Source: Girardinichthys multiradiatus (taxonomy: Eukaryota > Chordata > Actinopteri > Cyprinodontiformes > Goodeidae). From it: DNA of 64,000 nucleotides. The notes beneath the pieces are model-generated. The model was given only the letters and a program-made list of their open reading frames with translations. It had not been told where the DNA came from and did no database searches. Of this stretch, positions 58,640-64,000 are shown in pieces. How positions within the stretch are numbered: the first letter of the stretch is position 1; each line of letters begins with the position of its first letter. Made by a program: the position numbers and the translations under genes. Location of the stretch: NCBI RefSeq assembly GCF_021462225.1, contig NC_061812.1:46357363-46421362 (forward strand), read 5' to 3'.

Positions 58640-59811
58640 GTGGGCTATTGGTGCCATGCCGTGAATTAAAACATACATTTGTGTAAAAATGGTATGACTG
58701 GTATTGAATTGTGTTATTTTTGAAAGAAACTGTTGAAAAATACAGTTCTGAAGCTGTCAAAAGACTTGTGTGTCCAGTGTTGGACAGTTATAAATCACAC
58801 CTAAGAGTCAGGCACAAAATAAGCAAAATTACAAAGGCCTGAGATGGCGAAGGTGAAAATTAACCACAAGGAAGACAATATGCAAAAGTCCACACAGCAT
58901 ACCCATCCTGTTGGAACAAGAGATGCATTGGAGATCTTGTTGCTGTCTTTCTTAGCTTTGTAAATGTTTCAAAGTTAGAGGAAAACAAAAAACATTAAAT
59001 AAAAATATGCCACAGTGGGATAGCTCCAGTCATATTGACTTTGCTGTTTGTCAAGTACAGCTTATGAAACACCATAAATGTGAGTACCAACTGAATTAAG
59101 ACTAATGAGTATGGAAAGGAAGAAAACAAGAAAGAAAACGGCAGAGAAAACAAAGAGGAATGTGACTTAAGCTACCATTAAGAACAAGCTAGGACATGTA
59201 GGCAGAATACAATTCTGCTAAAAGAGAAGATGAAAGAGGTGGAAATAAAGTTAGCAATGAAATGGTATTGAATGCATTTTTACTTAAATACAAAGAAATA
59301 AATAGTGTATCACCCTTACAAATTACATATATTTTTGTCATAACTTCTGGTCGCAGCAGAGAAGAATTTTGTCTGTTAAAGTTTAAAACCTACCAATTAA
59401 ATCTGAGAATGTTTGGTAGGTCAAAGCAAGATAAAAAGAAAGGTAGATGGAGTTAAAGGCCATTTATAATCACAGAAATGTTAATTGTTTTTCTTTTTCT
59501 ACACTTCGTATCACAATATGTATTTGTATTTGCTGCTAATAAGAGTTTTGAACATGCTGCTTTTACTCTTTTAACTTCCCAGGCATAAAAATGTAAATCT
59601 CTGTTACTGACACAAAATTCTGTTTCAGATTACATTTTTATAAGATCTGCTGTAGGCTAACCACATGTTGCAAGGCCCATTGCTCCAAGAATGATTTAGT
59701 TTCTGAATCCTTTATTCATCATAAACAGTATTATAGCAACATGAAAATGTTTGCGTTATGTCGTTATGACAATATAAACACAAACAAATCACTAGAGGAA
59801 CCTTAATGTAC
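58640..59811. other. cadps intron, nothing recognised
   Basis: AT-rich sequence between the LINE and the exon at 59812. No exon or element recognised. Confidence 0.45.
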
Positions 59812-59935
59812 CTTCCAGTTTTGCATACTCTGACAGGCGCTGATAGTTGACTATGGCAGCCTGTTCCAGACACTTCCTGATCACAGCTTTGACTTCGTCT
59901 TGTGGGACTGGTATCACAACATCTTTCATCAGAAC
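59812..59935 (-). CDS. cadps: cadps exon ([20 protein letters not shown] block)
   Basis: A 124-bp internal exon, the most 5' of the gene in this window. The acceptor is taken at TTTTGGGAAG above 59935, donor GTACATTAAG at 59811 downward. It reads [17 protein letters not shown], then [20 protein letters not shown], then AKLE and the first base of Gly. It joins 42086-42154 in phase across a 17.7-kb intron. The upstream exon was not found between here and 64000, so the next intron exceeds 4 kb. Confidence 0.92.
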
Positions 59936-61179
59936 CTTCCCAAAATGACACAGACAGCAAAAAGGTTACACATGGTTATTTGTTCATAAAGCAAATACAT
60001 GCGAAAACAGTTACATTACAAAAGTAATTCTCCTCCTAAGAATATCTCAGTGCACTCTGAGACCTTGACAGCTGCTGCCAGCTGGTTGGTGTAAAGGGAA
60101 AAAAGGATTTTAAAAAAGAGGAATTGATTTTTCCTAATAGCTATCTAATTGGACATGTCAAAAAAATCCATCAAGAGCCAGATATGTATGAGAATGGTAG
60201 ATTATCCATCCTACACACAGAACCAAGAAGCATTCCCCAATTAAGTCTTATATAAGTTTGACCCGTTTGGTTGGCTTTTTTTTCACTGTAATTTTCACCA
60301 CAGTCAGCAAGATAATTTTGTGAATCACTCATAATTTGGTTTTGAATTTCAATGAGAGAAACAGCCAAACATCCTGCAGCCTGCTGATCCTCAGGATAAC
60401 TCCCGAGGGTAGACAGAACAGCTATGATCCACATTAACAATTTTTAAGCCATGAGAGTTTGTCACCATCCTTAGGTGTTTGGGTTTGGATTTTCTATTGT
60501 GTTTGTCTATTACCTCCCTCATTCTCCGTTCCATGCTTTTTATTTTGTTCTTCAGATCTTGCTTTCCTAAGTTTAGTTCTCTGTGTTCTATTTTGTTGTT
60601 TTTGTTGTTAGTTCATTCTTTTATGTTCTTTATTCATTTAGAATTCTTTTCTGTTAGATCTTTATTAGACATTTCCCCTGGGTTTTCTTTCTTTTCTGTT
60701 TCTGCTCTGTGTGGCTACTTACTCCCCTTCAACTTCTCTGTCTTCCCTCTGCTCCACATTTTCCCTGGTTAGCTCTTTTGGTTATTTTCCTCATGTAATT
60801 TTCTTCTGTTGCACTGCCTAATGGTCCATTTATCTCCCTCATTCTCTGTTCAATGCTCTTTGCTCTGTTGTCCTCGAGCCTGACTGTAAGTTTTTGTATA
60901 CTTTTTCCTTAAAACCTTTACTCACTATGCTGCTCCCATGTTCTCGTCTGCCTTTTGATCCAACACAAACCTCACCAAATATGACATTGCTGACAGAACC
61001 TGATGTAAGAGCCCAAACTGGTTCTGAGAAAATACATCAGGGGATGTCTGGTATTCTTCTACTGAAATCTTCCAAACATTTTCTCAAACTCAAGTAATGC
61101 ATTTAGAAATCCCCACTCTGTGTTTTCTTTTCTGAACAAGCACACCTTACCTTAATGTCTTTTCATTAATTTCCATTTT
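59936..61179. other. cadps intron with a T-rich repeated segment
   Basis: Mostly T-rich on the plus strand. CCTCCCTCATTCTCCGTTCC near 60514 recurs as CTCCCTCATTCTCTGTTCAA near 60833, each followed by a similar ATGCTTTT/ATGCTCTTT stretch: a diverged direct repeat about 320 bp apart. No exon recognised. Confidence 0.4.
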
Positions 61180-61640
61180 TGACCATTCATCTTTGCACAG
61201 TCTCTCTAGACTGACCGGAATCTCTTACTATTCTTCTCAGTTCATGCCACAGGTTTTCTATATGATTTAGGTCTAAAGACTCAAATGCCCAGGTTGATTT
61301 TGTTTGTGGGGAACTATTTTCCCTTATTTATCCAGATGTTTTGGATAATTTCTCCAGTCAAAAGGCTAACTGATGACCGGTTTTCAGTTTTCTGATGAAA
61401 ACAAGCAGGTTTTTCATTTAAAATGCTTTGGGTATTCCACAATTCTGTTCACTTAAGTTCAGTTATTTATATAGTGTCAAGTCAAAATAAATAAATTCAA
61501 AGCAGTAATACGAACAATAATTAAGCTTGCCTCACCCTTAGAATAGAAACTAGCCCACAGCATCCTGGATCTCCCACTGTAAAGAACATTCTATGTATTA
61601 TTTATCTTTTGGTTCATGTTGGACCCACCTGGAGTTTTGT
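61180..61640 (-). mobile_element. Tc1-type transposase relic
   Basis: The minus strand at about 61230-61300 reads TWAFESLDLNHIENLWHELR, the block with the third catalytic Glu. Further up, CCCACAGCATCCTGG-type sequence (61555) corresponds, reversed, to the region around the second Asp. No open frame survives. Confidence 0.55.
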
Positions 61641-62337
61641 TTTTTGCCAAGAAGTATTAATAACATCAGTGAAAAACTCTGTAGCTTCTAGCAAATTTCC
61701 CACATTTAATTTTTAAATGGATTGGGTAAAAAGGCGTTTTCTTGACCTGCCAGCCAATAAATAGGTTGGCACGAAGATAGTGCTTGAAAGTTTTATAGAG
61801 ATTCCATGACCCCAAGATGCCACTCTTTGTTGAAATTTTCTAACAGTGAGATTTGTTCCTTCTTTACTGTCCAGCCTACTTTGTTTGGTGTCTTTGTCCA
61901 GCTTGTCAGTTCTGGTTGCTTTAAATGTTTTATTTATTGTGATTGTAAGACATGGTAAGTGAAGGAGAGAGAGGACGGCCAGTGGTTTTGGCCAAGGAAG
62001 TTTCCCATGAATGTAATTTTTTTCCCAGTCTTTTCTTTCTCACAAATAGAGGCAAGTTAAACCTGCAATACTTAAGCTATTGTTGGGTTAATCTTGGTTA
62101 GTCAGAAACTCCAGAAAATAGTGTTCCATGCTTTCTCTATTTATGGATAATGGCTCTCACTGTGGTTTGCTAATATTTAAGTAGATAGCGTTAGCTTGTG
62201 TTGTCTGGGAGGCTACTTCACTGTAGCAGATACTGGAGTTTTACAGACCTTTTTAAATTGCTGAGTTTCAGTTGTTACAGTCAGCTCAGCTTGCATTGGC
62301 ATTTTTTGGAAAGCTTTTACTGATAAAAAAGTAGCAG

Positions 62338-62387
62338 AAGATATATATAGATATACATACATACATATATATATCTATATATAGCGC
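62338..62387. repeat. TA/TACA microsatellite
   Basis: Imperfect ATATATAG/ATACATAC tract immediately before the LINE that follows. Confidence 0.85.
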
Positions 62388-64000
62388 ATTCACCCAGATC
62401 CAGCATCCCCAGGGCCTCCTGCTGATCAGTGGGTACTTTAATCACGCCTCTCTCTCCACCACTCTCCCAACCTTCACGTAATATATCAAATTCTATATGA
62501 GGCACAACAAGACACTGGACCTACTGTATGCTAACGTGAAGGACGCTTACACCTCCGACCACAAACTCGTCCATGTGCTCCCCCAATTCACACCCAAGGT
62601 GAGTAGAGAGCGAGCACAGAAAATGTCTATGAAAGTGTGGACTGAGGAGGCCAATTAGGGATTGCAGGACTGTTTCCAAACCACAGACTGGGGTATGCTC
62701 AGCAGTTCTTATGGAGAGGACATTGATGGCCTGGCCCACTGCATCTCGGACTACATTAACTTTGTGTGGACAGCATTGTGCCTACCCAGAATGTAAGGTG
62801 CTTCTCCAACAACCATCCCTGGGTGACCCCTTTGCTTAAAACCCATCTGACCTAGAAGAGGGCTTTCAACTCAGGGTACAGAGAGGAGCAGAGGAGAGTT
62901 CAGAAAGAGCTCCAGTGGAGGATCGGGAGATGTAAGAAGGACTACAGGAAGAAGATGGAGGAGCGGCCTGCACAGACAACATGCGGGACATGTGGAGATG
63001 ACTTAAGAACATTTCTGGAGTTGGACAGAGTGTCAGAGGGACAGCTCATGAAGACCAGCGCTGGGCAGATGAGATAAACAGGTTTTTGAACAGTTTTAGT
63101 TCTCCCCCCACTCCTTCTGCCCCCCTTCCTGCTCCTACCTCTTCACACATCTCCAGCCCAACTGACACTCCTCCCTTCCCTCGACTACCTTCATCTACAG
63201 CCAGCCTCTCCACACTCATGCCTTCAGCCCACCCCATTCTGACTGTCTACAACACCACCACCCCTCTGCCCACCCACAGCAGTCCACCCCAGTCTCTACC
63301 CCCCCCCTCACTCCCCACTTTACTTCACATCAGATCAGGTGAGGAAAGGGCGGAAGCAGAGGAATGATGAAGACCATGGAGAGGCTCATCCTCACCTCCA
63401 CACTGTGGTGAGACCGACCTTGGACCCGTTGCAGTTTTCCAACACACCCAACATCGGCGTAGAGGACGCTGTCATCTACCTACTGAAGTGGGCACTCATC
63501 CACCTAGAGACCGCCAGGAATGCTGTGAGAGTTATGTCTTTTAAGTTTTTACTTTTAAGTACCTGGGTATTCACCTAAACAATAAACTTGATAGGTCCCA
63601 TAACACCAACACCGAGAAGGGCTAGAGTCGCCTCCAACTTCTGAGGAGACTGAGGAACTTTGGAGTCTGCAGGCCTTTGCTCAGGACTTTTTATGACTCT
63701 GTGTTAGCCTCTGCCATCCTCTATGCTGTCGTCTGCGGTGCCCAGGCAGCACAGAGCAGGACAGGAAGAGACTGAACAAGACAGTTAGGAGGGTCAGCTC
63801 TGTCCTGGGCTGCCCACTTGATTCTGTAGAGGTGGTGGGGGAGAGTAGGATGTTAGCCAACTCACATCCATCATGGACATAACGTCTCACCTACTGCACA
63901 GTACTGTAGAGGAGCTGTGCAGCTCCTTCATTGGCTGACTGAGACACACACCCTCAGTGTAGGAAGGAGCACTACTGCAGGTCCTTCATCCCCACTGCTG
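62385..64000 (+). mobile_element. L2/Rex1-like LINE, internally deleted, running off the window
   Basis: It begins within the endonuclease (a decayed GDFNHAS-like block near 62430, then a TLDLLYANVKDAYTS-like block at 62513-62555). The linker (CFPNNHPWVT-like at 62795) and a basic region follow. About 63080-63400 is proline-rich spacer sequence. Most of RT is missing: at about 63530 the sequence is already at YLGIHLNNKLD. The C-terminal LRRLRNFGVCRPLLRTFYDS-like block and the YRRSFIP-type end run to 64000. Several stops. Confidence 0.7.

Noticed and set aside
60171..60440. 89-codon minus-strand frame upstream of the 59812 exon as another cadps exon
   Set aside because: No similarity to the CAPS sequence expected there and no good splice sites at its ends.
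63086..63367. Proline/serine-rich 93-codon frame as a host gene
   Set aside because: It lies inside the LINE copy, in the spacer between endonuclease and RT remnants, and shows only low-complexity composition.

Overview
This is vertebrate, almost certainly teleost, nuclear DNA. There are no prokaryotic genes. Coding signal comes as short exons with GT/AG splice sites and matching phases, set in long introns packed with fish transposons. These include Rex3 (RTE-clade LINE) copies that carry the sequences used for the classical fish Rex3 PCR primers, L2 and Rex1/L2-like LINEs, several Tc1/mariner families with TA target duplications, hAT- and Harbinger-type MITEs, a tRNA-headed fish SINE and a class I (gamma/epsilon-like) endogenous retrovirus. 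The species cannot be named from the sequence.

Host gene: one gene runs across nearly the whole window on the minus strand. Six exons were found, at 59812-59935, 42086-42154, 29544-29650, 26939-27095, 2944-3085 and 1639-1794 (5' to 3' in the gene). Their phases join without a break into a continuous stretch of the CAPS/Munc13-homology region of calcium-dependent secretion activator (cadps, CAPS), a neuronal and endocrine dense-core-vesicle priming factor. The 5' and 3' parts of the gene lie outside the window. Nothing else here looks like a host gene.

Region by region. 1-1.5 kb: antisense Rex3 piece, Tc1 relic and a TA microsatellite. 1.6-3.1 kb: two cadps exons with a MITE between them. 3.3-15.1 kb: a nest in which a Rex3 element (target duplication AAATCAAAC) is interrupted by a provirus (target duplication CCCTG, tRNA-Tyr-type primer site, broken gag and pol, no env) and by a hAT-like MITE. 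15.1-23.8 kb: intron with old repeats, a dead Tc1 and an L2 tail. 23.8-26.3 kb: antisense Rex3 with an open 767-codon frame from which the reverse transcriptase core is missing. 26.9-29.7 kb: two exons around a 2.4-kb intron with no recognisable transposon. 29.9-42 kb: Rex3, SINEs, Harbinger-like MITEs and L2. 42.8-48 kb: an L2 relic, then a Tc1 nested in a second Tc1 family and abutted by a third; the inner copy has an intact 334-residue transposase. 48.7-50.9 kb: decayed Rex3. 51.4-57.4 kb: an internally repetitive array with an approximately 2.1-kb higher-order period built on 780-bp subunits, interrupted by another Tc1. 57.4-58.6 kb: LINE endonuclease half. 59.8 kb: cadps exon. 60-64 kb: old repeats, a Tc1 relic and an L2/Rex1-like LINE running off the right edge.

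The genes do not form a pathway. The window is one neuronal gene whose introns (up to about 24 kb) have been enlarged by nested insertions. The observations most worth checking are the chimeric 3' end of the provirus, the Rex3 frame that has lost its catalytic core, the intact Tc1 copy and the 2.1-kb higher-order array.
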